Part shown: one piece after another, positions 24,942 to 34,380 of the stretch
Numbering within the stretch: position 1 is the first letter of the stretch
Layout of the letters: each line of letters begins with the position of its first letter
Assembly (NCBI GenBank): GCA_048941605.1
Contig: JBHLNL010000004.1
Coordinates: forward strand, 1 to 64,000
Reading direction: 5' to 3'
Source: Loki-b32 sp048941605
GTDB lineage: Archaea; Asgardarchaeota; Lokiarchaeia; Sigyniarchaeales; SOKP01
DNA length: 64,000 nt
Notes under the pieces: model-generated
The model's input: the letters and a program-made list of their open reading frames with translations, nothing else
The model's database searches: none
Told to the model about the DNA's origin: nothing
Program-made: the position numbers and the translations under genes

Positions 24942-25784
24942 ATGAAAAAATATAACATAAGAGAGCCTAAAGATAATGAAATCACTGGAAGTATAAAAGT
25001 TTTATATTCTTCTTTTGGTAGAGATCTTCCAGAGAAAATTAAAGAGGAAGAAAAAATATGGAAAACTTTAATTGATGAGGAAATTGGTAGATTCGTAATT
25101 TCTGAAAAAGACGGTAAATTTATTGGAGTGGGAGGTATCTTTTTATTTGAAAAAGTTTGTAGTTTTGGATATATGGCTGTCTTGCCAGAATATAGAGGAA
25201 AAGGACTTGGAACAGAAATTTTTAGCAGGTTATTAGAAATTGCTAATAAAATGAATTGTGAAACTAAGGTTCTTTATGCTTCTAAGTTAGGAGAGCCTAT
25301 CTATAAAAAATTTGGTTTTAAAAGAAGGTTTTATGGCGTGATGTATCAGTTACCGTTGCAAACTTCAGAATTGGGTATTGTGGATAAAGAGGTGAAAATT
25401 TTAAATACAACTCCTGATTGGATATTAAGTTTAGATAAGAAAGCAATGGGATTTGATCGTGTGAGGTATTTAAATATGAGAATAAAATTAGGTGCTAGAA
25501 TATTAATGGTTGAAAATGAAGGATATGGTTTATTAGCGAATAATAGGTTAGGACCATTAATATCCACGAATTTGAAAGCAGCTTCACAGATTATTAATAA
25601 GAGTATTACTTTAGATGCTGATCATATGATTATTGCACACCATCAATACTTCCCAAAAAGAATTTTTAATTTCTTTAATTTTGTTGAACTAGAAAATAGG
25701 GCTAGTGTAAAAATGGTATTGGGAAAAGAAATTCCTGAAAATTTAGATTTATTATATGCAATAGGTACATATGCCAAGGGTTAA
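24942..25784 (+). CDS. GNAT-family N-acetyltransferase
   Basis: About 280 residues. The GNAT core is clear: strand VISEKDGKFIGVGGIFLF, then YMAVLPEYRGKGLGTEIFSRLLE, whose RGKGLG loop binds the acetyl-CoA pyrophosphate, and a final strand-helix YKKFGFKRRF. The C-terminal 140 residues form a second, degenerate GNAT-like lobe, as in other archaeal two-lobed acetyltransferases. The substrate is unknown. The ATG at 24942 is preferred to the TTG at 24891, whose 17 extra residues are hydrophobic and look like untranslated leader. It may be co-transcribed with the next GNAT gene 26 bases downstream. Confidence 0.85.
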   Translation: MKKYNIREPKDNEITGSIKVLYSSFGRDLPEKIKEEEKIWKTLIDEEIGRFVISEKDGKFIGVGGIFLFEKVCSFGYMAVLPEYRGKGLGTEIFSRLLEIANKMNCETKVLYASKLGEPIYKKFGFKRRFYGVMYQLPLQTSELGIVDKEVKILNTTPDWILSLDKKAMGFDRVRYLNMRIKLGARILMVENEGYGLLANNRLGPLISTNLKAASQIINKSITLDADHMIIAHHQYFPKRIFNFFNFVELENRASVKMVLGKEIPENLDLLYAIGTYAKG

Positions 25785-25810
25785 AAAAATATATTTTGAG
25801 ATAAAAAATA

Positions 25811-26683
25811 ATGAGGTTTCAATCCCTAGATCAGTTCTCCGAGATAGCGATTTTGGATACCCATAATGAAGCTTTTTCTGATTATCATGTACCAATGCAA
25901 TTATCACTTGAGGTTTTTCAATACTTCAACCGTCGACGTGGAGTTCGCTATGATCTTTCCATAGGTGCTGTAGAAGAAAAAACTCTAATAGGATTTATCT
26001 TAAATGCAGTTGATTTCTGGAGAGGAAAATTGACTACATATGATTGTGGAACGGGAGTCATACCAAGATTTCGTCAAAAAGGTATAGGTGATCAGATGTT
26101 CGAAGAACTTTTACCTATGTTAAAAGCTGAAAATATTGAGCAATATCTTCTTGAAGTTATCAAAACCAATACTGCTGGAATAAATCTTTATAAAAAACGT
26201 AATTTTATGATTACACGGGAATTTGATTGTTTACAAGTAGAGCGGGAACAGATTTTAAGTGAATTAAAAAAGCTGCAAAAATCAGTTGGTTTGAATAAAT
26301 ATGAATATCAAAAGCTTGAAAAGATTGATTGGGATGTCGTTCGAGACTTCTGGGAATATCTTCCTTCATGGCAAAATTCTGATATGTCTATCCAGAGAGT
26401 GCAAGAGAGTTTCAATTATCTTGGAGCATTTTATCAGAATGAATTAGTTGGTTATATGGTATTTGAACCACACGGAAGTATTACCCAATTAGCTTTCCAC
26501 GCAGATCATAGAAGTCAAAATATGGGGTATAATTTTATGAATAGAATGCTGAAAGAAACCCCTGAGGTAGATAAATTTAACATTATCAATGTAGATAGCA
26601 GAGACAAAAATCTACTCGCTTTGCTTAAAAAAATAGGATTTAAGACTTTTGTATCACAATATGAAATGATTTTAGAATTATGA
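25811..26683 (+). CDS. Tandem-domain GNAT acetyltransferase
   Basis: 290 residues with two GNAT domains. The N-terminal one is complete: GFILNAVDFWRGKLTTYDCGTGVIP in parts, RFRQKGIGDQMFEELLPML with the acetyl-CoA loop RQKGIG, and INLYKKRNFMITREF. The second (about residues 160-290) keeps the fold (LVGYMVFEP, LAFHADHRSQNMGYNFMNRM, LLKKIGFKTF) but its pyrophosphate loop is altered (RSQNMG), so one lobe may be non-catalytic. Such tandem forms include mycothiol-synthase-like enzymes. Substrate unknown. It follows the previous GNAT gene in the same orientation. Confidence 0.83.
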   Translation: MRFQSLDQFSEIAILDTHNEAFSDYHVPMQLSLEVFQYFNRRRGVRYDLSIGAVEEKTLIGFILNAVDFWRGKLTTYDCGTGVIPRFRQKGIGDQMFEELLPMLKAENIEQYLLEVIKTNTAGINLYKKRNFMITREFDCLQVEREQILSELKKLQKSVGLNKYEYQKLEKIDWDVVRDFWEYLPSWQNSDMSIQRVQESFNYLGAFYQNELVGYMVFEPHGSITQLAFHADHRSQNMGYNFMNRMLKETPEVDKFNIINVDSRDKNLLALLKKIGFKTFVSQYEMILEL

Positions 26684-26748
26684 GAATTATTTATCTCGAA
26701 GATCTATCTTAATCAATTAGCTCTCACATTTTTTAAAAAATAAAAATT

Positions 26749-27414
26749 TTAGGTTTTGTAACCAGCCCATAAAATAGCATCTTTAAGCAGACTTCGAAAA
26801 CCTAAATTATAATGAGCACCCCACCCATGTCCAGGAATTACGACTACCACTCTTGATTTTTCGTACGGACTAATCCAAATTAATGGTTTATCGCTTGTAA
26901 AAAGATTAGATTGTAGAACGACTTTTATATTTGGCGATAACCACATATTTTTATAGGTTTCATCATATATATGAACCGGTAATCCACTTAAACTGGAAGT
27001 AATAGGGTGTTTCCCTACCGTAATTCCTATGATTTCTTGATGGCTCATGTAATTTGAAGACGGTAAATCTCCATCAGGTTGCATTAGATACCTTCCTCCT
27101 ACAACTTCTTCATACCACCATTTCCATGAATTATACGTCGCAATTGCATGATGTAAGACTATTACGCCTTTACTCCCTTCAATAAATCTTTTTAAATTTT
27201 TCTTTACAGTCTCATCTGGATTTTGATTCAAGTTATACATTATAATGACATCATATTTTTCTCTTAAATCTTCACCGAAAGCTTTTTTATCGGAATCGAT
27301 ATGAGTCCATTCTATCTCTTCAATAGCACTAAAAACTCTGAAAATAGTATTCTCAAAGGATGCTCCTCCACTAACAATTAATAATCTTATTTTAGTATTA
27401 ATTTGATTTGTCAT
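26749..27414 (-). CDS. ThuA-like glutamine-amidotransferase-fold protein
   Basis: 221 residues of the ThuA (trehalose utilisation) family: LLIVSGGASFENTIFRVF, YDVIIMYNLNQNPDETV, the elbow region GVIVLHHAIATYNSWKWWYEEVVGGRY in parts, HPITSSLSGLP and RVVVVIPGHGWGAHYNLGFRSLLKDAI. The fold is that of class I glutamine amidotransferases, but without the catalytic Cys; known members are linked to sugar metabolism. Possible role: carbohydrate-related, unproven. It is divergent from the Lrp-like regulator at 27564 across 149 bases with repeated motifs. Confidence 0.82.
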   Translation of the reverse strand: MTNQINTKIRLLIVSGGASFENTIFRVFSAIEEIEWTHIDSDKKAFGEDLREKYDVIIMYNLNQNPDETVKKNLKRFIEGSKGVIVLHHAIATYNSWKWWYEEVVGGRYLMQPDGDLPSSNYMSHQEIIGITVGKHPITSSLSGLPVHIYDETYKNMWLSPNIKVVLQSNLFTSDKPLIWISPYEKSRVVVVIPGHGWGAHYNLGFRSLLKDAILWAGYKT

Positions 27415-27455
27415 ATTTCTCCATCTTTATATTGTATTTTTATTTTCAATATTCT

Positions 27456-27511
27456 AAACGGCAAAATAATATTATATTAATTACCGTTTGTATAGTTTAC
27501 AAATGGCAAAA
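27456..27511. promoter_or_regulatory. Cluster of operator-like half-sites between thuA-like and regulator genes
   Basis: Three related elements occur in 56 bases: AAACGGCAAAA (27456-27466), an inverted near-copy TTACCGTTTG (27481-27490), and AAATGGCAAAA (27501-27511). Within it TTTGTA-5nt-TACAAA (27487-27503) is a perfect dyad. Position between divergent genes, one coding for a helix-turn-helix protein, suggests a regulated bidirectional promoter with autoregulation. Protein binding is not shown. Confidence 0.45.
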
Positions 27512-27563
27512 ATTATTTATAAAGTTTACCATATTATATATTAATAATAAAAATGATGATAAA

Positions 27564-28646
27564 ATGTTAGAGTTTAAATTAAAAGATCTTGACATTATTA
27601 ACGAATTAGATAAATTTGGCCCTCAAATACCTACTACACAAATTAGTCGTAATCTTAACATTCCTGCAAGAACAATTCGTTATAGACTAGCTAAATTAAA
27701 GGAAAAAAAATTATTGATTCCCTCATTTGTTTTCATGCATGAACGTAGATTAGGATTAGGAGAGGAAATATTGCTTCTGGAAGAAAATCAAAAGTTTCAA
27801 TCTAAGATTTTACAAATTATAAACTCATTTCCGACTTTTTATTGGCATGCTCATACGTATGGAAAGTTTAATGGCTTACTTGTGCATTCTCTATTCAATT
27901 TATCAAAGCCTAATACTAATTCAATAATTATATCGGAAATGATAAAAAAGGATTTAATTAAAGAATATCAGATTTTCCAAATGGTCGATTATCATCATAA
28001 AAGTATGAATTATAAAAAATATTTGCCTAGGACAGGTTGGGCTATGAAATCGGATGATTGGTTTAAAAGGATTGATAATTTAGATGTAATTTCTGATATT
28101 TTAGAAACAAAACTAAATGAAAGTTTTAATTTAGTAGATTTTGATTATAAAGATATTTTAATATTACAGCAACTTTCTATTGATGGATCTATAACCCTAC
28201 AACAACTCGGAAATATTTTAAACTTATCTAAAACCCAAATCAGAAAAAGAATTCTTAGCCTTAAAAGAAAAAATATCATTAAAGTTATTAAACCGATTTT
28301 CTCGCCAATTCCTAAAGACCAAATGCTATATCTTTATTGTTTTGTTGAGGTTGGAAATCTAAAAAAAGAATTCGTTGAAAACATATGTCAAATTCCCTTT
28401 TCTTTCATGTTTATTTTCGAATCAGATAGTAAATATTGTATTAGATTAAATATTTCGAGGAAAGATATGGTAGCTTTTATGAATAGTTTTGAACTGTTAA
28501 AAGAATATATTGATTCCTATTTTATGCAGTTTATATTTGAAAATCCAACTGCTAGAAATCCTGAATTGTATGAGTTTTATAATAGACATACTAAAACATG
28601 GGAAATTGATACAAATGAAATAATTTCAAAAATAAAAAAAATTTAA
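27564..28646 (+). CDS. Lrp/AsnC-like regulator with two helix-turn-helix domains
   Basis: 360 residues. Each half begins with a winged helix-turn-helix: residues 1-60 (FGPQIPTTQISRNLNIPARTIRYRLAKLKEKKL in parts) and about 195-255 (LSIDGSITLQQLGNILNLSKTQIRKRILSLKRKN). Each is followed by a ferredoxin-like lobe of the ligand-sensing type. This is a fused dimer-like Lrp architecture. The ATG at 27564 is chosen because the 52-codon upstream extension is low-complexity promoter sequence. It likely binds the repeats at 27456-27511 and may control the ThuA gene; this is inference. The ligand is unknown. Confidence 0.8.
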   Translation: MLEFKLKDLDIINELDKFGPQIPTTQISRNLNIPARTIRYRLAKLKEKKLLIPSFVFMHERRLGLGEEILLLEENQKFQSKILQIINSFPTFYWHAHTYGKFNGLLVHSLFNLSKPNTNSIIISEMIKKDLIKEYQIFQMVDYHHKSMNYKKYLPRTGWAMKSDDWFKRIDNLDVISDILETKLNESFNLVDFDYKDILILQQLSIDGSITLQQLGNILNLSKTQIRKRILSLKRKNIIKVIKPIFSPIPKDQMLYLYCFVEVGNLKKEFVENICQIPFSFMFIFESDSKYCIRLNISRKDMVAFMNSFELLKEYIDSYFMQFIFENPTARNPELYEFYNRHTKTWEIDTNEIISKIKKI

Positions 28647-28652
28647 AAAGAA

Positions 28653-30632
28653 TTAACCTATTTCTACATCCATTTTCTTACGGTCTTCTAATAGGGCATC
28701 TACAACTGATGGATCAGCTAAAGTAGTTACATTTCCTATATCTGTTCCTGCAGCAATCGCTTTTAAAATTCTACGCATAATCTTACCACTTCTAGTTTTA
28801 GGTAAATCATCAGCAAATTGGATCACATCAGGCTGGAACACTGGACCAATTTCTTGTCTAACGTGATTTCTTATCTCTTTAGATAATTTTGCTGACTTTT
28901 CGACCCCTTGAATCAATGTAACAAACGCCCAAATTGCTTGTCCTTTAATTTTATGTGGAAACGGAGCAACAGCAGCTTCTGCAACACTTGGATGGCTTAC
29001 CAGAGCAGATTCTACTTCCATAGTTCCTATTCTATGTCCAGATACTTTTATAACATCGTCCAAACGGCCAAGGATCCAGTAATATCCATCCTCATCTCGT
29101 CTTGCTCCATCACCTGTATAATAATATCCAGGATAGCGTTCCAGATAAGTTGATTTAAATCTCTCGGTATCACCCCAAACATCTCTTAGCATTCCAGGCC
29201 ATGGTTGTCCCATTGCAAAATATCCCCCCTCATCCGGTTCTGTAACTTCATCACCTTCGAGATCGAATATAACTGGTTTGATCCCTAAGAATGGCATACA
29301 GCAGGATCCTGGCTTGGTTGGAGTAGCTGTAGCAATTGGAGTCATAATAAAACCTCCAGTTTCAGTTTGCCAGTAAGTATCAACAATAGGACATCGTTCC
29401 TTTCCTACCACACGATGATACCATGTCCAAGCTTCTGGATTTATAGGTTCACCTACAGTTCCAAGTACTTTTAATGAGCTTAAATCATGTTTTTTAACTG
29501 GTTCATCACCATACCTCATTAAAGCACGGATCGCAGTAGGCGCAGTATAGAAATGAGTAACCTTATGGCGCTCAACAATATCCCAAAAGCGGTCAACATC
29601 AGGATATGTTGGAACTCCTTCAAACATTAAAGATGTAGCTCCATTTGTCAATGGCCCATAAACAATATAAGAGTGCCCAGTTATCCATCCTATATCAGCA
29701 GTGCAATACCAAATATCCTCCTCATGATGATTGAATACAACTTTATGAGTGAATGAAGTATAAAGTATATATCCCGCAGTAGTATGTTTTACTCCTTTGG
29801 GTTTTCCAGTTGTTCCACTTGTATATAAAATGAATAAAGTATCTTCAGAATCCATCATTTCGGGTTCACAATCTTCACTCATTCCCTCAATGAAGTCATG
29901 ATACCATATGTCTTTATCAGTATGAGGTACATCTCTTCCAGAACGTTTTACAACAATAACATGTTCTATGGTGGGGACATCATCAATAATTTGGGCCACA
30001 TCTTCCATCTTTGGATAAAATTTACCGGCTCTTAAGGTTTCATCACTTGTGAATAGAAGTCTAGAATCAGAGTCTTCAATTCTATCTTTAACAGCTTCTT
30101 TTGAAAAACCCCCAAAAACAATAGAATGAATAACACCTATTCGAGCGCATGCTAACATGATAATCGCAAGTTCAGGAACCATAGGTAACCAAATCGTTAC
30201 TCGATCCCCCTTTTTTAAACCTAAATTTTTCATTCCATTAGCAACTTTGCTTACTTCTTTTAAAAGATCATTATAAGTAAACGTTCGTAAATGACCGGGT
30301 TCATCTGCTTCCCAGATTAAAGCTATTTTTTCTCCTCTTCCTGCTTTGATATGCCTATCTATTGTATTATAGCTAACATTGAGTTTCCCACTAACAAACC
30401 ACTTGCCAGGAAATAACTCAGTTTTTTCCCAAACCTTATCATATGGTTTGAACCAATCAAGCGATTTTGCTTGTTCATCCCAAAAACCCTCCATATCCTC
30501 TATAGAATGTTTGTAAAGTTTTTTATACTCTTCCATAGACATTCCAGTTTTAGCATAATCAGGATTAAGATCGATGGGGTTAAATTTACGGGTTTCAGTG
30601 AGAATACTTTCCATTCTTTCTTCTTTTGACAT
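28653..30632 (-). CDS. acsA: Acetyl-CoA synthetase, AMP-forming
   Basis: 659 residues, full length for Acs. Seen: N-terminal Acs segment SIEDMEGFWDEQAKSLDWFKPYDKVW in parts, the AMP-binding motif YTSGTTGKPKG, the Acs-specific VDTYWQTETGGF, the hinge region GRLDDVIKVSGHRIGT and the C-terminal lysine motif PKTRSGKIMRRILK. The enzyme makes acetyl-CoA from acetate, ATP and CoA. The last motif contains the lysine acetylated by GNAT enzymes in bacteria and archaea to switch Acs off. It faces away from the CoA-transferase/GNAT fusion gene at 30893, so the neighbour may be its acetyltransferase. Lokiarchaeal acetate use or overflow is plausible. Confidence 0.96.
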   Translation of the reverse strand: MSKEERMESILTETRKFNPIDLNPDYAKTGMSMEEYKKLYKHSIEDMEGFWDEQAKSLDWFKPYDKVWEKTELFPGKWFVSGKLNVSYNTIDRHIKAGRGEKIALIWEADEPGHLRTFTYNDLLKEVSKVANGMKNLGLKKGDRVTIWLPMVPELAIIMLACARIGVIHSIVFGGFSKEAVKDRIEDSDSRLLFTSDETLRAGKFYPKMEDVAQIIDDVPTIEHVIVVKRSGRDVPHTDKDIWYHDFIEGMSEDCEPEMMDSEDTLFILYTSGTTGKPKGVKHTTAGYILYTSFTHKVVFNHHEEDIWYCTADIGWITGHSYIVYGPLTNGATSLMFEGVPTYPDVDRFWDIVERHKVTHFYTAPTAIRALMRYGDEPVKKHDLSSLKVLGTVGEPINPEAWTWYHRVVGKERCPIVDTYWQTETGGFIMTPIATATPTKPGSCCMPFLGIKPVIFDLEGDEVTEPDEGGYFAMGQPWPGMLRDVWGDTERFKSTYLERYPGYYYTGDGARRDEDGYYWILGRLDDVIKVSGHRIGTMEVESALVSHPSVAEAAVAPFPHKIKGQAIWAFVTLIQGVEKSAKLSKEIRNHVRQEIGPVFQPDVIQFADDLPKTRSGKIMRRILKAIAAGTDIGNVTTLADPSVVDALLEDRKKMDVEIG

Positions 30633-30892
30633 TATTTTTCACTATTTTGAATTTCTTAACTTTAAAATTTTATAAATCTTTATTTTTGTTATTTTTTAAT
30701 TATTAACATTTAAAATTATTAGTTTATAGTGGATGATTCTAATTCAAAAAAGAGTTATATTAAATTTAAACATTTTATTTATAATTTCAAAAACATTATA
30801 ATGATGATAATGCAAATAATAAAGAAACTGAGTATTATATTTATATTTGAAAGATTTGAATTAAATTAGAAAGAAATTTCAAATGTGATAAT

Positions 30893-32782
30893 ATGATAGA
30901 AAATTGGAGAGAGAAGTGGAAAGATAAGGAAATAACAGCAGAGGAAGCAGTTAGCAAAATTATTCCGGGAAATAGGGTTTTTATTGATTCTGGATGTTCA
31001 GAGCCACAATTACTAACATCAGAATTAATTAAACAATCAGAGAAATTGATCGATACAGAAATTCTTCACTTTCTCACGATTGGACCTGAAAAATATTTTA
31101 AGGATAAAGCTGAAGATCTTTTTAGACATAATGCATTTTTCATTGGGCATACTCTCCGTGAAGAAATTAACAAAGGGCAAGCAGATTATACACCTATATA
31201 TGCAAGTGAAATTCCCTCCCTATTTTTAACCGGACGAAAACATATTGATGTTGCTCTCATCCAAGTATCTCCACCTGATCCATATGGTTTTTGTTCTTTA
31301 GGTATAAATGTAGATATTGCTAAACCAATAGCTCAATCCTCATATCTAACGATTGTCGAGATCAATCCACAAATGCCACGAACACTAGGAAATAGTTTTA
31401 TTCATATGAAGGAAATTGATCATTTTGTATTTAATGATACTGCTTTATTAGAATTTCATTTTGATGAACCAGACGAAATTGCAGAAAGAATAGGAAAGAA
31501 TTTATCAAATTTAATTGAAAAAGGATCAACTTTACATGTTGGTTTTGGTGATCTCCCAAATGCAGCTTTGAAATATTTAATGGATAAAAAAGATTTAGGA
31601 ATGCATTCTCATTATGTTACAGACAATATTATTCCACTGATCGAAGAGGGTATTCTAACCTGTAGAAAGAAAAATTTTCATCCTGAAAAAATTATCACGA
31701 GCTTCGCGTTAGGGACTAAAAAGTTATATGATTTTGTGAATAATAATCCTTTTATTGAATTTTATCCATCTGATTATGTTTGTAATCCTAGATATATAGG
31801 GATGAACAAAGATTTGGTGTCAATTAATTCTGCTCGACAAATTGATTTAACTGGACAAGTAAATGCAGCATCTGAGGGATATAGTTTTTATTCCGGGTTA
31901 GGAGAAACTATTGATTTTATGAGAGGAGCAGCATTTTCTAAAGGAGGAAAGCCCATAATAATAATACCATCAACGTCAAGAGATGGAGAAAAGTCACGAA
32001 TTGTACCACATTTAGATGAAGGAGCAGGAGTAATGTTATCTCGCGGAGATGCTCATTATGTTGTGACTGAGTGGGGTGTAGCCCACCTTCATGGAAAGAC
32101 GATTCGTGAAAGGGTGCTTGAATTGATATGTATAGCCCACCCAAAATTCCGGCAATCCTTATTAGATCAAGCGAAAAAATTTAATTATGTTTATTCTGAT
32201 CAAATGCTTCCTTGTGATGAAAATGGTCGTATTTGTTTATACCCTTTTGAATACGAGACAATTTACACCACAAGGGATAAAGAAAGAATTAAAATTCGAC
32301 CTGTTAAAACCACAGATGAGCCATTACTTAAAGAATTATACTATTCATTAAATGAACGAGATAGGTATTTACGATTTTTTGAGATCAGGAAAGAATTTAC
32401 ACACTCGAAAACTCAATTTGAAGTAAATATTGATTATAACAATGTGTTCTCATTAGGGGCATTTATAGGGGAAATTGGTAAGGAAGAAATGATAGGTAAT
32501 GCAACATATTATTTTAATCCTCAAATGAATATGGCAGAATATAGTTTTGTAGTTAGGGAAGATTATAGGGGAAAAGGAATTGGGACCTTTCTTTATCAGC
32601 ATATAATTATCATCGCTAAGGAAAAGGGCATAAAAGGATTTTATGGGAATATCCACTTTCAAAATAAGGAAACAATCCGTGTTATACATAAAGGGGGTTA
32701 TACAAAGATAACGCCTCCAGATGAAGGGGAAAAGGAGCTGTTTTATCGTGTTTTTTTTGATAAAGAAGATTCAATTAGTTGA
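30893..32782 (+). CDS. Acetyl-CoA hydrolase/CoA-transferase fused to a GNAT domain
   Basis: 629 residues. Residues 1-465 form a family I CoA-transferase of the acetyl-CoA hydrolase/4-hydroxybutyrate CoA-transferase type: HVGFGDLPNAALKYL, DLTGQVNAASEG with the expected active-site Glu, and HLDEGAGVMLSRGDAHYVVTEWGVAHLHG in parts. Residues 470-629 are a GNAT: IKIRPVKTTDEPLLKELYYSL, then YSFVVREDYRGKGIGTFLYQHI with the acetyl-CoA loop. Similar fusions occur in anaerobic bacteria and archaea. Together with the divergent acs gene it suggests coupled acetyl-CoA turnover and protein acetylation control. ATG 30893 follows GTGAT at good spacing. Confidence 0.9.
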   Translation: MIENWREKWKDKEITAEEAVSKIIPGNRVFIDSGCSEPQLLTSELIKQSEKLIDTEILHFLTIGPEKYFKDKAEDLFRHNAFFIGHTLREEINKGQADYTPIYASEIPSLFLTGRKHIDVALIQVSPPDPYGFCSLGINVDIAKPIAQSSYLTIVEINPQMPRTLGNSFIHMKEIDHFVFNDTALLEFHFDEPDEIAERIGKNLSNLIEKGSTLHVGFGDLPNAALKYLMDKKDLGMHSHYVTDNIIPLIEEGILTCRKKNFHPEKIITSFALGTKKLYDFVNNNPFIEFYPSDYVCNPRYIGMNKDLVSINSARQIDLTGQVNAASEGYSFYSGLGETIDFMRGAAFSKGGKPIIIIPSTSRDGEKSRIVPHLDEGAGVMLSRGDAHYVVTEWGVAHLHGKTIRERVLELICIAHPKFRQSLLDQAKKFNYVYSDQMLPCDENGRICLYPFEYETIYTTRDKERIKIRPVKTTDEPLLKELYYSLNERDRYLRFFEIRKEFTHSKTQFEVNIDYNNVFSLGAFIGEIGKEEMIGNATYYFNPQMNMAEYSFVVREDYRGKGIGTFLYQHIIIIAKEKGIKGFYGNIHFQNKETIRVIHKGGYTKITPPDEGEKELFYRVFFDKEDSIS

Positions 32783-32831
32783 TTAATCCAAATTTTTATT
32801 TTTCTTCTTTAATTATCGATCTTGTCTTTTT

Positions 32832-33626
32832 ATGAGGTTTAAATTTACTGATTTTCATGTTCACACTAGACCTTGGAGTGTAGATGTTGCAGAAGATGGG
32901 CCCACTTTTGAAAATTATATAAAAGTAGCAGAAGAGCATCAAATTAATATCTGTTTTCTTGATCATTATGAGCTTTATTATGTAGAGAATGATAAAACTA
33001 ATCCATTTTTTAATGGAAGAATTAATGACTATCTTGAAGAGATCGATATATTTAAAGAAACATATGATTTCATACTCAGTGGCTTAGAAATTGAGTATTA
33101 TGAGAATAAGGAGATCCAATTAATTGAGTTTATGGATGATTTTGAGAAAGAATTTGATTTTATTGGGGGATCTATACATGAATGGATAATTGGATATCCA
33201 ATCACCACAAGAGAGGGATTAAAAAGATTGTTAGAAAAAATGCCAATGAATAAAATTATAGATAATTATTTTGAAATAAGTAAAAAAATGATCAATTCAC
33301 AAATTTTTAAAAATTTCTGTCATATTGATACCATCTTTCGCTATATTAATAATAATGAATTCATACCAACAGATGATTGTGATATATCTGATAATAGAGT
33401 ACTCGATTTAGGCCGTTTATGTATAAAAAATAAAATAAAAATAGAATTAAATTTGTCTGGGTTGCGATTTCCAATAAATAGAACGTTTCCATCTATGGAA
33501 GTTATGAAAAAGCTAAAGAAAGAAGGAGTAGAATTTTTTGTTGGATCTGATTCTCATTCTTTAGATTACTTTAAAGATCAAATCCCTAAAGTTATAGATG
33601 CTTATAAATTATTAGATACATATTAA
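32832..33626 (+). CDS. PHP-domain phosphoesterase, histidinol-phosphatase-like
   Basis: 264 residues of the PHP domain. Metal-binding motifs in order: TDFHVHTRPWS, CFLDHYELYYVE, SGLEIEYYE, FIGGSIHEWI, NFCHIDTIF and VGSDSHSLDYF. The arrangement matches HisK-type histidinol phosphatases, but no his genes are nearby, so a general phosphoesterase is also possible. The ATG at 32832 stands 50 bases after the CoA-transferase gene, and a PAP2 phosphatase follows 22 bases downstream. Confidence 0.85.
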   Translation: MRFKFTDFHVHTRPWSVDVAEDGPTFENYIKVAEEHQINICFLDHYELYYVENDKTNPFFNGRINDYLEEIDIFKETYDFILSGLEIEYYENKEIQLIEFMDDFEKEFDFIGGSIHEWIIGYPITTREGLKRLLEKMPMNKIIDNYFEISKKMINSQIFKNFCHIDTIFRYINNNEFIPTDDCDISDNRVLDLGRLCIKNKIKIELNLSGLRFPINRTFPSMEVMKKLKKEGVEFFVGSDSHSLDYFKDQIPKVIDAYKLLDTY

Positions 33627-33648
33627 AAAAACTAGATGTTTAAATTAC

Positions 33649-34380
33649 ATGGAATTCAAAGACTTTTCAAGTAAAGTTGACAAATGGGATCAAAAAATTA
33701 TAATAAAATATAATGGATTTGGAGGAAAACCATTAACAATTCTTTTAAGATTTTTTTCTTTTTTTGGAAAAGAAACTTTGTGGCTTTGTTTAATTGCTTT
33801 TTATCTATTTATTTGGTATGACCCTTTTTTGTTAGCCTACATATCCGCTACTTTTCTTACTGGTTTAATCCTAATATTAGTAATAAAGCAAACAATAAAA
33901 AGAAAAAGGCCATTTGAAAGATTTGAAGAAGGTAAAATAACTGTTTATGAGCGTAAACCCTCGTCAAGAAGCTTTCCGTCTTGGCATTCCTATAATGTTA
34001 TGGCATATGGTTTATTATTTGGAATTCTCTTTTTAAAATCACCAATTATAATTGGATTGATGTTAATATTTTCTTTTATAGTCTCTTTTTCAAGGATTCA
34101 GCTTGGTGTACATTACCCATCAGATGTTATATTTGGATCAATATTTGGAATTATAGGTTTTTTGATAGCGATATATCTAGCTGGTCCATTAATATTTAAT
34201 ATGTTAACTTATTTAGAACAGTTTGCTCCTAATGAAATACAATATCAACAAATTAATTCATTGCTCTTGAATAATATTGGGTATTTGTTGCTTTCCTTAG
34301 GTATATTTTTGATTATATTTTTACTATCTATTAGTAAGTCAATCAAAGACTTAATAAAAAAGAATAAATTAAAGGTTTAA
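33649..34380 (+). CDS. PAP2-family membrane phosphatase
   Basis: 243 residues with six membrane helices. The three-part phosphatase signature is complete: KQTIKRKRPFE (KxxxxxxRP), SFPSWHS (PSGH type, with His general acid) and SRIQLGVHYPSDVIFG (SRxxxxxHxxxD). Such enzymes dephosphorylate isoprenyl pyrophosphates or phosphatidic acids on the outer leaflet. In archaea undecaprenyl- or polyprenyl-pyrophosphate recycling is likely. It follows the PHP phosphatase gene closely. The stop overlaps that of the convergent Arf-like GTPase gene by four bases. Confidence 0.9.
   Translation: MEFKDFSSKVDKWDQKIIIKYNGFGGKPLTILLRFFSFFGKETLWLCLIAFYLFIWYDPFLLAYISATFLTGLILILVIKQTIKRKRPFERFEEGKITVYERKPSSRSFPSWHSYNVMAYGLLFGILFLKSPIIIGLMLIFSFIVSFSRIQLGVHYPSDVIFGSIFGIIGFLIAIYLAGPLIFNMLTYLEQFAPNEIQYQQINSLLLNNIGYLLLSLGIFLIIFLLSISKSIKDLIKKNKLKV

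Noticed and set aside
27408..27563. 52-codon N-terminal extension of the Lrp-like regulator
   Set aside because: It runs through the promoter and operator region, is rich in Phe/Tyr/Ile without fold, and the helix-turn-helix begins right after the ATG at 27564.
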